Shown here piece after piece: positions 25,855 to 34,203 of a DNA stretch of 64,000 nt. The stretch comes from Azospirillum brasilense. Its GTDB lineage: Bacteria > Pseudomonadota > Alphaproteobacteria > Azospirillales > Azospirillaceae. Location: contig NZ_VITI01000006.1 in the NCBI RefSeq assembly GCF_007827795.1, positions 186,001-250,000 of the forward strand, read 5' to 3'. The first letter of the stretch is position 1, and each line of letters opens with the position of its first letter. Under the pieces are notes generated by a model. It saw nothing but the letters and a program-made list of their open reading frames with translations. It did not search any database and had not been told where the DNA came from. A program made the position numbers and the translations under genes.

Positions 25855-27420
25855 CTATCGTTGAGCCGACACGGCGGGGAGAACCTGCACGGCCATCTGC
25901 CGGCTGCGCACGTTGGTGCCCTGGATGCTGCCGTAGGCGCCCACCACGTCCGCCAGCGTCGCGCCGGGGATGGGCTGAAGATCCTCGGTCTTGTAGCGGT
26001 CGGCGATGCGGGTCCCGAGTTCGTCGGGCGAGACGACGCAGGCGATGATCTCGGAGGCGCCGGGACGGTCCATGCGCAGGTTGAAGGGCTTCTGCGCTCC
26101 CGGCGGAACCTCCACCTGCTGGTTGGCCTGGACGAAGCTGTCGGGCTGGAAGCGGTTGGGGAAGATGCGGGCCACCGAGCCGGCGGCGTCCTGATAGTAG
26201 CAATAGACGAAGCCGTTGGCCGTCGGCTGCACCTTGACCACCAGCGCCTCCCCGGCGCGGTAGCGCGGCTGCGGCCCGCGGTCGGAGCTGAGGACCAGAT
26301 CGGGCGGCGCCCCGGCGGGCGCCGGCGTGGCGCGCGGCAGCCCCTCCCCGCCCGCGTTCGACACCGATTGCAGGCGCGGCGCCCCCGGCCCTTTCTGGCC
26401 GCTGGGCTGGGCGAGCATCCGCTGATAGAGGTCGAAGTCGATGCGCCCCGTGGCGATCAGGTCGTTGTCCGCCTGATAGCGGGAAATCGCGTCGCGGGTG
26501 CGCTCGTCGAGCTGGCCGCTGTCCGATCCGTCGTAATAGCCTTCGGCCAGCAGGACGCGCTGGACGTAGGCGACGCGCTGCGACGGCGCCATGCCGTCGA
26601 ACCAGTCGCGCGCCTGCCCGGCGAAGGCCGGGTTGGTCTGGTCGATGCCCAGGCATTGCCAGTAGGGGGTGCGGGTCATCTTGCCCAGCACCTCGATCGT
26701 GCTGAGTTCGATCAGGGTGCGGACCGCCTGATGCAGCCCTTCGGACTTGTTGAGCGAGACGTTGAAGGACAGGCCGGCCTTGCCGATCACCGCCCCGGCG
26801 TCCGCCCCCTTGCCCGACGAGATGATGGCGAGCGAGTTGCTGGCCGACAGGCCGGGGATGATCTGGCGGGTCGCCAGCTCCCCGATGTTCAGGTCCACCG
26901 AGATCACCGACATCACCTGATCGGCGGAGATGCCCAGGTCGAAGGTCGGCAGGGAGATGCCGGCGCTGGCCGCCTCGCTCACCACGTTGTCGTCGAGCTG
27001 GGTGATGGCGCCGCGCACGTAGTAGGACGGCGCGCGGAAGTTGGGCTGCACCCCGATCATCCAGTAAAGCGCGTTCACGTCGTCCAGCGTCGGTTCGAAA
27101 TCGACGAAGCGGAAGGCGTTCGACCGCTCGGACATGCGCGACACGGCGGTGATCAGCATCTCCTTGGTGCCGCCGGCCACCCGCCCCGTGGCGTCGGGAA
27201 TGCCGTTGGAGGTGATGAAGATGTCGCGCTTGCCATGGTTCCACATCAGCGTGTCCATGCAGCGCAGCGCCTCGCTGAAGTTGGACACGGTGCGCACGGG
27301 CGGGGTCTTCGGCTTCTGGACCACGGTCGCCTGTTCGCCCGAGGTGACGCAGGCCCCCATCAGCAGGAGCGCCGCAGCCGCCGCCACTCTCGCGAAACCG
27401 GTGCGCCGGACAAATGCCAT
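25855..27420 (-). CDS. Lipoprotein with CsgG-like, peptidoglycan-binding and DUF4384 domains
   Basis: 521 residues. A lipobox (LLLMGAC) marks a lipid-modified cysteine near residue 24. Residues ~45-265 resemble CsgG/HfaB outer-membrane pore lipoproteins (FRFVDFEPTLDDVNALYWMI, YYVRGAITQLDDNV, VDLNIGELATRQIIPG, then EGLHQAVRTLIELSTIEVLG). Residues ~285-335 look like a peptidoglycan-binding domain (YYDGSDSGQLDERTRDAISR). The C-terminal part is DUF4384 (GEALVVKVQPTANGFVYCYY). The combination suggests an outer-membrane assembly or export device. It shares DUF4384 with the cyclase partner protein in the adjacent operon. Confidence 0.78.
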   Translation of the reverse strand: MAFVRRTGFARVAAAAALLLMGACVTSGEQATVVQKPKTPPVRTVSNFSEALRCMDTLMWNHGKRDIFITSNGIPDATGRVAGGTKEMLITAVSRMSERSNAFRFVDFEPTLDDVNALYWMIGVQPNFRAPSYYVRGAITQLDDNVVSEAASAGISLPTFDLGISADQVMSVISVDLNIGELATRQIIPGLSASNSLAIISSGKGADAGAVIGKAGLSFNVSLNKSEGLHQAVRTLIELSTIEVLGKMTRTPYWQCLGIDQTNPAFAGQARDWFDGMAPSQRVAYVQRVLLAEGYYDGSDSGQLDERTRDAISRYQADNDLIATGRIDFDLYQRMLAQPSGQKGPGAPRLQSVSNAGGEGLPRATPAPAGAPPDLVLSSDRGPQPRYRAGEALVVKVQPTANGFVYCYYQDAAGSVARIFPNRFQPDSFVQANQQVEVPPGAQKPFNLRMDRPGASEIIACVVSPDELGTRIADRYKTEDLQPIPGATLADVVGAYGSIQGTNVRSRQMAVQVLPAVSAQR

Positions 27421-27452
27421 GGATTCACTCCCTGGAGGTTCACCGGACCGGA

Positions 27453-28031
27453 TCAGCGGGCCGACACGCGCGGGCCGTCGCCGCCCGGACGCACGGTGAT
27501 GGTGATCTTCTTGGACAGGATCGGCGGGTCGTGCGGGATATGCTCCGCGTCGCCCATCAGGAGTTGGAGCGTGTGCCGGCCCGGCGGCAGTTCCAGGTAG
27601 GTCTCCGTCTGGCCCTTGCCGAAATGGATGTAGTTGCGGTTGTTGGGGATCGGCTCGTCCATCGGCGGCAGGTCGGCGTCCACCAGCAGGTGATGGTGGC
27701 CGGTGTTGTCCTTGCGGACGCCCGCCGGGGCCACGCCGAAGTTGCGCAGCCCGAACCACACCTTGAAGCGGCCCCTCACCACCTCGCCGTCGTTGGGCCA
27801 GCCGACGTAGATATAGGCGTCCTTCGGCGACGCCGTCCGCCCGGATTTCGCCGCGTCGGGGGTGGAGGGCGTGCTCTCATGCTCGTGCCCGGGGCTGGCG
27901 GGCTGGGGCGTGTTGGTGGTGTCGGACAGCGGCTTGTCGAGCGGATCGGCCTCCGGCGACGACTGCGCGGCGACCGGCCCGGCGGCGAGCAGGACGGCCA
28001 GAAGGACCGGGGCGGCGGCGGTGCGCATCAT
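27453..28031 (-). CDS. DUF4399 secreted protein (paralog 1)
   Basis: 192 residues with a signal peptide (MMRTAAAPVLLAVLLAAGPV). The DUF4399 core includes AYIYVGWPNDGEVVRG, FGLRNFGVAPAG, NTGHHHLLVDADLP, YIHFGKGQTETYLELPPGRH and LGD-type MGDAEHIPHDPPILSKKI. The conserved GHHHLLVD is a likely metal-binding site. GGAGG precedes the start. It differs from its neighbour at 28073 by a longer low-complexity N-terminal region. The function is not known. Confidence 0.85.
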   Translation of the reverse strand: MMRTAAAPVLLAVLLAAGPVAAQSSPEADPLDKPLSDTTNTPQPASPGHEHESTPSTPDAAKSGRTASPKDAYIYVGWPNDGEVVRGRFKVWFGLRNFGVAPAGVRKDNTGHHHLLVDADLPPMDEPIPNNRNYIHFGKGQTETYLELPPGRHTLQLLMGDAEHIPHDPPILSKKITITVRPGGDGPRVSAR

Positions 28032-28072
28032 GACTTCCTCCCTGTCGCGCTCCCGTTAAGGGACGATGCCCG

Positions 28073-28522
28073 TTAAGGGACGATGATGGTGATCTTCTGC
28101 GACATGATCGGCGGGTCGTGCGGCACATGGTCCGCATCGCCCAGGATCATCTGGAGCGTGTGCCGGCCCGGCGGCAGTTCCAGCCGCACCTCCGTCTGGC
28201 CCCCGCCGAAGTGCAGCGACTGTTTGGTGTTCGGGATCGGTTCGTCGTAGGTGGCGAGGTCGGTGTCCACCAGCAGATGGTGGTGCCCGGTGTCCTCCTT
28301 GCGGATGCCCGCGGGGGCGATGCCCATGTTCTGCAAGCCCATGCGAACCCACAGCTTTCCGCCGGAGATGGTGGTGCCGTTGGACGGCCACATGATGTAG
28401 GCGCGGGCACCCTCCGGAGCCTTCTCACGCCCATTTGTGCTTTGGGAATTGGCGTTTTGGGCCGACGCCGCGCCCGGCAACAGGAACAGCGCGGCCGCCA
28501 CGATCATGGCGGCATGAGGCAT
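28073..28522 (-). CDS. DUF4399 secreted protein (paralog 2)
   Basis: 149 residues with a signal peptide (MPHAAMIVAAALFLLPGAAS). The core parallels the preceding gene nearly motif for motif: AYIMWPSNGTTISGGKL, GLQNMGIAPAGIRKEDTGHH, HFGGGQTEVRLELPPGRH, GDADHVPHDPPIMSQKIT. The tandem pair must come from duplication. The ATG at 28522 is preceded by GAGGT; a GTG two codons upstream is an alternative. It is probably the first gene of the operon. Confidence 0.85.
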   Translation of the reverse strand: MPHAAMIVAAALFLLPGAASAQNANSQSTNGREKAPEGARAYIMWPSNGTTISGGKLWVRMGLQNMGIAPAGIRKEDTGHHHLLVDTDLATYDEPIPNTKQSLHFGGGQTEVRLELPPGRHTLQMILGDADHVPHDPPIMSQKITIIVP

Positions 28523-28767
28523 GGACACCTCGCTCTTCTGGCTCTTCTCTTTGGGAGTTTCAATCTTATGCTTGGTGGGCGGACAATGTTCGCGGTTTTT
28601 CGGCCCCTATCCTTTCTCTCCCCACCCTCCGAATATTAAGGAGCGAAGGCGATCCTCAACCACCCCACTTTGAGCGAAGACCGGGGCCTCGCCGCCTATT
28701 CCTATTTTGGGCTTGACGGTTGCGCTCGCGGTGCGAAGGTCACGGGGCAGGAGGTTGCCGGTCCCGC

Positions 28768-30234
28768 ATGCCCGATTCATCCCGCCTCGCCCCGCTTCCC
28801 GTCGGACCCACCGGCGCACCGCCGCGCCTCGGCCTGCGCCACCTGCTGGCCCCAGCGCTGCTGACCCTCGGGGCGGCCGGTTTGGCGGGGCACCGCCCCT
28901 GGCTGTCCGGCCACATCACCCCCATCACAGGCGTCATGGTGGCGGACGCGCTGGCCTCGCTGCTCGCTGCGGTGGCGTGGCTCGGGGCGGCATGGCTGGG
29001 GTCGCGGATCATCGACCTCGTGGTGGCGCGCAACGTCCGCGCCACGCCGATGCCGCGCCTGCTGACCGACCTGTTGCGTGCCCTGCTCTACGGGCTGGCG
29101 GTGCTGGGCATCCTCGCCTTCGTGCTGGGGCAGCCGGTGACCGGGCTGGTCGCCACCTCCGGCGTGGTGATCGCGGTGCTCGGCTTCGCGCTGCGCAACA
29201 TGATCGCCGACATCTTTTCCGGCATCGCGCTGAACGTCGAGCATCCCTACCGCATCGGCGACTGGGTGGAGCTGACCCCCGGCGTGACCGGGCGGGTGGA
29301 CGAGATCAATTGGCGGGCCACCCGGCTGGTCACGCTGGACGGCACGGCGCTGGTGGTGCCGAACGGGCTGGCCGCGGGCAACCGCATCACCAATTACAGC
29401 CAGCCCGGCACCGGCTTCCGCGCCGGCGTGCCGGTGACCCTCGACGCCGAGGTGCCGGTGGCCCGCGCCAAGCGGATCATCCTGTCGGCCATCGTCTGCT
29501 GCGACGCCGTTCCCACCGAGCCGCGGCCCGACGTGGTTGTGGAAAGCATTACGCTCAACGGCGTCACCTATCAGGCGCGCTTCTGGGTGGCGGATTATTC
29601 CCGGCTGGCCGCGACCCGCGACGCCGTGGCGACCACCATCCTGGAGCATCTGGCCCATGCCGGGCTGGAGCCGGCCAGCCCCAAGCAGGAGATGCGCCGC
29701 CGCCGCGCCGCCGCGCCGCCCTGTTCGGCGAGCGGGCTGGGGCGGGAGTTGCTGTCCCATGTGGATCTCTTCGCCGCCTTCCGCCCGGAGGAGATCGCGG
29801 AGCTGGCCTCCGGCATGCATCTGCGCCACGTCGCCGCCGGGGAGGCGGTGGTCCGCCAGGACGAGACCGGAACCTCCCTCTTCCTGGTAGCGGAGGGCGC
29901 GCTCGACGTGCGCGGGGCCTTCGGGGGGCGGACCCTTCTGCTCGACCATATGGGGCCGGGCGACGTGTTCGGGGAGATGTCGCTGCTGACCGGCCAGCCG
30001 CGCAGCGCGTCGGTGATCGCCAACACCGACGCCGTGGTCTACGAGCTGGACAAGGAGGCGCTCGACCCCGTCCTGCGCCGCCGTCCGGAGCTGGCCGCCC
30101 GGCTGGCCGACCTGATGGGCCTGCGCCAGCGCCGCAACGACGCCCACCGCCGCGCCAGCGCCCCCGCCGCCGTGACCCAGACGGCGACCGATCATGACCT
30201 GCTGGCCCGGCTGAAAACCTTCTTCAGTTTGTGA
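28768..30234 (+). CDS. MscS-family channel with C-terminal cyclic-nucleotide-binding domain
   Basis: 488 residues. Four or so membrane helices lie in residues ~20-170, the last being the pore helix (ATSGVVIAVLGFALRNMIAD). The MscS beta domain follows (IFSGIALNVEHPYRIGDWVE, VTLDGTALVVPNGLAAGNRI). A cNMP-binding domain occupies ~325-460 (LSHVDLFAAFRPEEIAELAS, GTSLFLVAEGALDV, GPGDVFGEMSLLTGQPRSAS). Such channels (MscK/bCNG type) are gated or tuned by cyclic nucleotides. It lies 6 kb from a nucleotide cyclase gene. The start is uncertain: AGGAGG lies 15 nt upstream of the ATG at 28768. Confidence 0.92.
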   Translation: MPDSSRLAPLPVGPTGAPPRLGLRHLLAPALLTLGAAGLAGHRPWLSGHITPITGVMVADALASLLAAVAWLGAAWLGSRIIDLVVARNVRATPMPRLLTDLLRALLYGLAVLGILAFVLGQPVTGLVATSGVVIAVLGFALRNMIADIFSGIALNVEHPYRIGDWVELTPGVTGRVDEINWRATRLVTLDGTALVVPNGLAAGNRITNYSQPGTGFRAGVPVTLDAEVPVARAKRIILSAIVCCDAVPTEPRPDVVVESITLNGVTYQARFWVADYSRLAATRDAVATTILEHLAHAGLEPASPKQEMRRRRAAAPPCSASGLGRELLSHVDLFAAFRPEEIAELASGMHLRHVAAGEAVVRQDETGTSLFLVAEGALDVRGAFGGRTLLLDHMGPGDVFGEMSLLTGQPRSASVIANTDAVVYELDKEALDPVLRRRPELAARLADLMGLRQRRNDAHRRASAPAAVTQTATDHDLLARLKTFFSL

Positions 30235-30235
30235 C

Positions 30236-31405
30236 TCAGCTGTTCAGCGGAGAGAAGGGCATCCCCGCCTGTTCCAGCGCCTTTTCGATCACCTCCGCCG
30301 AGGTCTGGTCGAACAGCTGCAGCAGCAGGTCGTCGATCTCGCGGTCCTGGCTGTTGCCGCAGGCGTCGAACAGGGTAGCGATGGCCTCCGTCTGGAAACG
30401 CTCGCGCCCCTCGTCGCCGCCCCGGTAGTCCAGCGCCTTCGCCACCGCGATGGTGACGCGGAAGGGCTTCAGCAGGGTGAAGGACAGGCCCGCCTTGGCG
30501 AACAGCCCTTTCAGCGCGTGCGGCCCGCCATCCCAGGCGAGCTGACGGGCGTTTTCCGGCGGCAGGTTGGCGCGCACCGCCAGGCCGGCGTCGAACAGCG
30601 CGATCTCCCCGGCGCACAGCGCGCGGAAGAGCAGCGGCGCCGACAGCCGCCCGCGGATCAGCAGGTGGCGGGCAAGCAGTTCGACGTCCGCCTCCCGCGG
30701 GGTCAGCGGCTTCAACAGGAGCAGGGTCACCGCCTCCCGCGCCCGCTCCACCAGGATGCCGATCAGGCGGGGGTTGAGCCGGTGGCTGCGGATCAACCGG
30801 TTGCGGATCTCCTCCGACACGAAGAGGATCAGCTTCTCCACCACCGCCGCCGACAGGTCGGGCCGCGCCGCCATGGCCTCGTTCACCGTGGCGACGCCGC
30901 CCCAGCGGTCGAGCACGCTGTGCAGGGACGGTTCCGCGATGACGGCCCCGCGATTGCGCAGAAGCTCGGTGATGACGATGACGTTGCCGTTGCGCACCAA
31001 TGCGTCGGACACCGCGGGCGAGACGGAGCGGCGCCCGGCGATGGCAAGCTCCTTTGCCGGGCGCCGTTCGCGCAGGATGTCCAGGAGCAAGCCTTCGCTC
31101 AGCTTTTCCGCGTGGCGCAGGATGGGAAAGGCCACCCGGTCGACGTCGCGGGCCAGCTTCTCCGCCAGCCCCTCCGTCAGCAGGGAGGAGTTGTGGATCT
31201 GCCACGCCACCGCCTCGCGCACGGCGGTCACCGCATCGGCGGCGAAGCGTTGCAGGATGTCCATGGCCAGCGCCCGTTCCGCCTCGGCGAGGTCCCCCGC
31301 CTCCAGGTCGCGCACCAGATGGGTCATGGTGTCGATGCGCGCCTGGGCATCGGGTGCGGCCAACAGGCGTTCGACATCCTTCTGGCTGAGGGACCGCTGT
31401 GACAT
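30236..31405 (-). CDS. DUF2336 family protein
   Basis: A 389-residue, mainly helical cytoplasmic protein of the alphaproteobacterial DUF2336 family. Typical stretches are LSQKDVERLLAAPDAQARID, ALAMDILQRFAADAVTAVRE and VAFPILRHAEKLSEGLL, giving a HEAT-like repeat pattern. Its stop is one base from the stop of the MscS-type gene, so the two transcripts converge. The role is unknown. Confidence 0.85.
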   Translation of the reverse strand: MSQRSLSQKDVERLLAAPDAQARIDTMTHLVRDLEAGDLAEAERALAMDILQRFAADAVTAVREAVAWQIHNSSLLTEGLAEKLARDVDRVAFPILRHAEKLSEGLLLDILRERRPAKELAIAGRRSVSPAVSDALVRNGNVIVITELLRNRGAVIAEPSLHSVLDRWGGVATVNEAMAARPDLSAAVVEKLILFVSEEIRNRLIRSHRLNPRLIGILVERAREAVTLLLLKPLTPREADVELLARHLLIRGRLSAPLLFRALCAGEIALFDAGLAVRANLPPENARQLAWDGGPHALKGLFAKAGLSFTLLKPFRVTIAVAKALDYRGGDEGRERFQTEAIATLFDACGNSQDREIDDLLLQLFDQTSAEVIEKALEQAGMPFSPLNS

Positions 31406-31436
31406 GCGCTGGGTCTTCCGGAACGGACGCTCGGGA

Positions 31437-31982
31437 TCAATACTCCGGCGTATCGTAGCGGATCAGATCGCTCCACGCCCGCTCCAAACGGCGCAACGTG
31501 CGGTATGTCGTCTCCAGATCGGCGGCTTCCTCGTCGGTACGGATCAGCGCCTCGCCCCGCACCGCCTCCAGCCCGCGCAGCGCCTCGCACAGCTTCAGGC
31601 CGCGTTCGGACAGCCGCAGCCGCGCCGTACGCCGGTCGCGCTGCGAGGCGGAGCGGTCGACATAGCCGGCCTCCACCAGATGCTTCAGGTTGTAGGAGGC
31701 GTTGGAGCCGAGATAGTAGCCGCGCTCCAGCAGGTCGCGCACCGACAGCTCCTCGCCGCCGATGTTGATCAGCATCAGGGCCTGGCCGGGGCTGAGGTCG
31801 TCGATCCCGATCCGCGCCAGCTCCATTCGCAGCACGTCCAGGAAACGCCGGGTCATGCTCTCGATGATGCGGCCAAGGTCGGTGTAGACGGCGGGCAGGG
31901 ACGCGCCCGCCGGGGCGGCGCTGTCCGGCGTGGCTCTCTCCGGCACGGCTGGGGTCGGCTGCTGCTTGGCGGCGGCGCTCAT
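31437..31982 (-). CDS. MarR-family winged-helix regulator
   Basis: 181 residues. The DNA-binding domain reads LSPGQALMLINIGGEELSVR, then GSNASYNLKHLVEAGYVDRS and RRTARLRLSERG (wing). The first ~30 residues are a Pro/Ala-rich extension. It is upstream of the DUF2336 gene by 31 bp and divergent from a hydrolase gene across an AT-rich region (32030-32110) that probably contains its own promoter and operator. Confidence 0.87.
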   Translation of the reverse strand: MSAAAKQQPTPAVPERATPDSAAPAGASLPAVYTDLGRIIESMTRRFLDVLRMELARIGIDDLSPGQALMLINIGGEELSVRDLLERGYYLGSNASYNLKHLVEAGYVDRSASQRDRRTARLRLSERGLKLCEALRGLEAVRGEALIRTDEEAADLETTYRTLRRLERAWSDLIRYDTPEY

Positions 31983-32252
31983 CGCGATACTCCCGCTTTG
32001 GAAAAAACCTTCATGGTATGGCGTCGTTCCAATTCCGAACGGTGGACGGTTTCCTCGTCCTTCTGTCGCAAGAATGATAAGATTTTAGTTTAATTTGTGG
32101 AAACAATGTTGAGACATGGCGGCCCTGCGCACCGGAACCGCCCCCTTCACCTCCTGTTGCACCCCTGTCCCTGCAACCCGGAGGAGCCCGGCCATGCCCC
32201 AGTCCACACGGTGTTCCGTCACACCGCAAGCGTGCCCTCGGAGGGTCCGCTG

Positions 32253-33218
32253 ATGCGCAGCGGCTTGGCCTTCGCGGCCGGTCTGATGGCCGGCCTATGG
32301 CTGGACACCCGCCGGCGCACCAACCGTGCGGAGCGCGAACACCCGCCGACCGGCCATTTCATGAGCGTCGGCGGCACCCGGCTGCATTACCTCGACCACG
32401 GGCCGAAGGACGCTACGGCGCCCCCGGTGGTGTTCCTGCACGGCAACGGCACCACCGCCGACGATTGGGCGTTGAGCGTTCTGGACGAGGCGGCCCGGCA
32501 CCGGCGCTGCGTCTGCTTCGACCGGCCCGGCCACGGCTACAGCGAGGCGACGCCGCGACGCGAGGCCGGTCCCGCCGCCCAGGCCGCGCTGCTGCGCGCC
32601 GCCGCCCGCAAGCTGGGGCTGAAGCGTCCCATCGTCGTCGGCCATTCGCTGGCCGGGGCGGTGGCGCTCGCCTGGGCGCTGGATTTCCCGGAGGAGATCG
32701 GCGGTCTGGTCATACTGTCGGCCTTCATCCATCCGACTCCGCGGCTCGACTTCCTCCCCATGATGGGGCCGGCCATTCCCGCCGCCGGGCCGCTGCTCAG
32801 CCACACCGTCCTGCCGCCGCTGGACCGGCTGATCCTGCCGGCGATGATGCGCCGAATCTTCGAACCCAACCCCGTGCCGCCCAGCTACAACGAGCTGCCT
32901 CCCGACCTTCTGCTGCGCCCGAAGCAGCTGGAAGCCGCCGCCGCCCAGCTGGCCGCGCTGATCCCCGGCGTGGCGGCGATGGCCCCCCGCTATTCCGAGA
33001 TCCGCTGCCCGATGTCGGTGGTCGCAGGGCGGGAGGACCGCATCGTCGATCCGCACGCCCACGCGGTGCGCCTGCACAACGCGGTGGCCGGATCGACGCT
33101 GCATCTGCTGGCGGAAACCGGGCACATGCCGCAACACGCCCGCCCGGACGCGGTGATGGCCGCCATCGAGCGGGTGGAGCGGGCGATGACCACCGAGTCG
33201 GCTCACGCGGCGACATGA
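32253..33218 (+). CDS. Membrane-anchored alpha/beta hydrolase
   Basis: 321 residues. An N-terminal hydrophobic segment (MRSGLAFAAGLMAGLWLD) likely anchors it. The hydrolase core has the oxyanion loop VVFLHGNGTTADDWAL, FDRPGHGYSE, nucleophile elbow VVGHSLAGAVAL, the acid near AGREDRIVDPHAH and the catalytic His in AETGHMPQHARP. The start at 32253 has GGAGG 8 nt upstream. The substrate is unknown; haloperoxidase-like or esterase activity is possible. Confidence 0.88.
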   Translation: MRSGLAFAAGLMAGLWLDTRRRTNRAEREHPPTGHFMSVGGTRLHYLDHGPKDATAPPVVFLHGNGTTADDWALSVLDEAARHRRCVCFDRPGHGYSEATPRREAGPAAQAALLRAAARKLGLKRPIVVGHSLAGAVALAWALDFPEEIGGLVILSAFIHPTPRLDFLPMMGPAIPAAGPLLSHTVLPPLDRLILPAMMRRIFEPNPVPPSYNELPPDLLLRPKQLEAAAAQLAALIPGVAAMAPRYSEIRCPMSVVAGREDRIVDPHAHAVRLHNAVAGSTLHLLAETGHMPQHARPDAVMAAIERVERAMTTESAHAAT

Positions 33219-33249
33219 GTCGACTCTCCTGTTTCGGCGACCGAGGATT

Positions 33250-33281
33250 GCGACTCGAAAAAAGCGACTCGTGGCGACTCG
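33250..33281. repeat. Three copies of GCGACTCG
   Basis: Exact octamers start at 33250, 33264 and 33274, and a related GTCGACTC lies at 33219-33226. They sit between the hydrolase stop (33218) and the start of the small gene at 33369, upstream of a TTAAC/GGTTACG-rich stretch that may be its promoter. Confidence 0.7.
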
Positions 33282-33368
33282 GGTGAGGGATGGTTAACAG
33301 TTTGGTTACGATCCGAGGGCTAACCTTTGGCCATATCGCACACTTTCAGCGCCTCAAGGATTACGCCG

Positions 33369-33704
33369 ATGTCCATGGCCGCCGACGTTGACACCATCGA
33401 ACGCACGTCCATCGTCGCCTACACCCTCCTCAACGAGCTGCACGACGTGCTGGCTCTGCCCAAGGCGCCCGATGACGTGACGCTCGGCATCCTGATGGGG
33501 CTGTCCATGTTCATGGACGACAAGGTGGGCCCGATGCGCTCCAAGCGCCTGATGTCGGAGGCGCCGACCATCGTCCTGAAGACCGACGCCCATGTCACGT
33601 CGGACCAGATGCAGCGGATCATGCCGGTGCTGCGCGCCTTCGGCGACCACCTGAAGGACATGCGCGCCAAGGCCACCCGCCCGGTCGACGACACCGTCGC
33701 CTGA
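33369..33704 (+). CDS. Small conserved-looking helical protein, unknown function
   Basis: A 111-residue acidic, helix-rich protein (MSMAADVDTIERTSIVAYTL, GILMGLSMFMDDKVGPMRSK). No signal peptide or membrane segment is visible. I do not recognise the family. The gene is monocistronic, with a repeat-bearing upstream region and a textbook terminator downstream, which supports it as a real expressed gene. Confidence 0.75.
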   Translation: MSMAADVDTIERTSIVAYTLLNELHDVLALPKAPDDVTLGILMGLSMFMDDKVGPMRSKRLMSEAPTIVLKTDAHVTSDQMQRIMPVLRAFGDHLKDMRAKATRPVDDTVA

Positions 33705-33730
33705 CCGCAGAGCGCAACCCCGGTTTCACG

Positions 33731-33761
33731 AAAGGCCCGGCCGGCAACGGCCGGGCCTTTT
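33731..33761 (+). terminator. Rho-independent terminator
   Basis: AAAGGCCCGGCCG and CGGCCGGGCCTTT form a perfect 13-bp stem with a GCAA tetraloop and end in four Ts. It lies 27 nt after the stop at 33704. Confidence 0.93.
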
Positions 33762-33874
33762 GCCGTTCCGGAGCCCGGCTTGACCCGTTCGGCAATTCAT
33801 CGGATGCTGAAATCAATGGTTCACCGGAGGGTCGCCACCGTTGGACCGGACGCAAAGCGGGGGCGGCTTCGGCC

Positions 33875-34201
33875 ATGGAACTGCCAACGGGGGATTGGAT
33901 CTGGGCTCTGGCCATCGCCGCCCTTCTGACGGGGGCGACGGTCAGCGTCATCGTGCTCGCCGCCGTCGGCTCGATCCGCCGCAGCGTCAACGAGGGCGGC
34001 GCCCGCCAATCCCAGCAGATCCGCAGGCTGGCCGAGAATGTCGCCACCCTGAACGCCCAGCAGCAGGCCGCCGAGGGCCGCATCCAGACGCTGACCGAGG
34101 CGAACCGCAAGCTGGCGGAGGAGGTCGCGGCGCTGAACGAGCGGTTGCGCGACGCGGACTCCGCTCCCCGCATCACCGGCAGCGCAAGGCTCCTTCACTG
34201 A
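33875..34201 (+). CDS. Small membrane protein with coiled coil
   Basis: 108 residues. One membrane helix lies at ~9-32 (WALAIAALLTGATVSVIVLA). A heptad-patterned coiled coil covers ~45-95 (QQIRRLAENVATLNAQQQAA, RKLAEEVAALNERLRD). There is no catalytic motif. It ends 2 nt before the methyltransferase start, so they are probably co-transcribed. No family is recognised. Confidence 0.75.
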   Translation: MELPTGDWIWALAIAALLTGATVSVIVLAAVGSIRRSVNEGGARQSQQIRRLAENVATLNAQQQAAEGRIQTLTEANRKLAEEVAALNERLRDADSAPRITGSARLLH

Positions 34202-34203
34202 CC

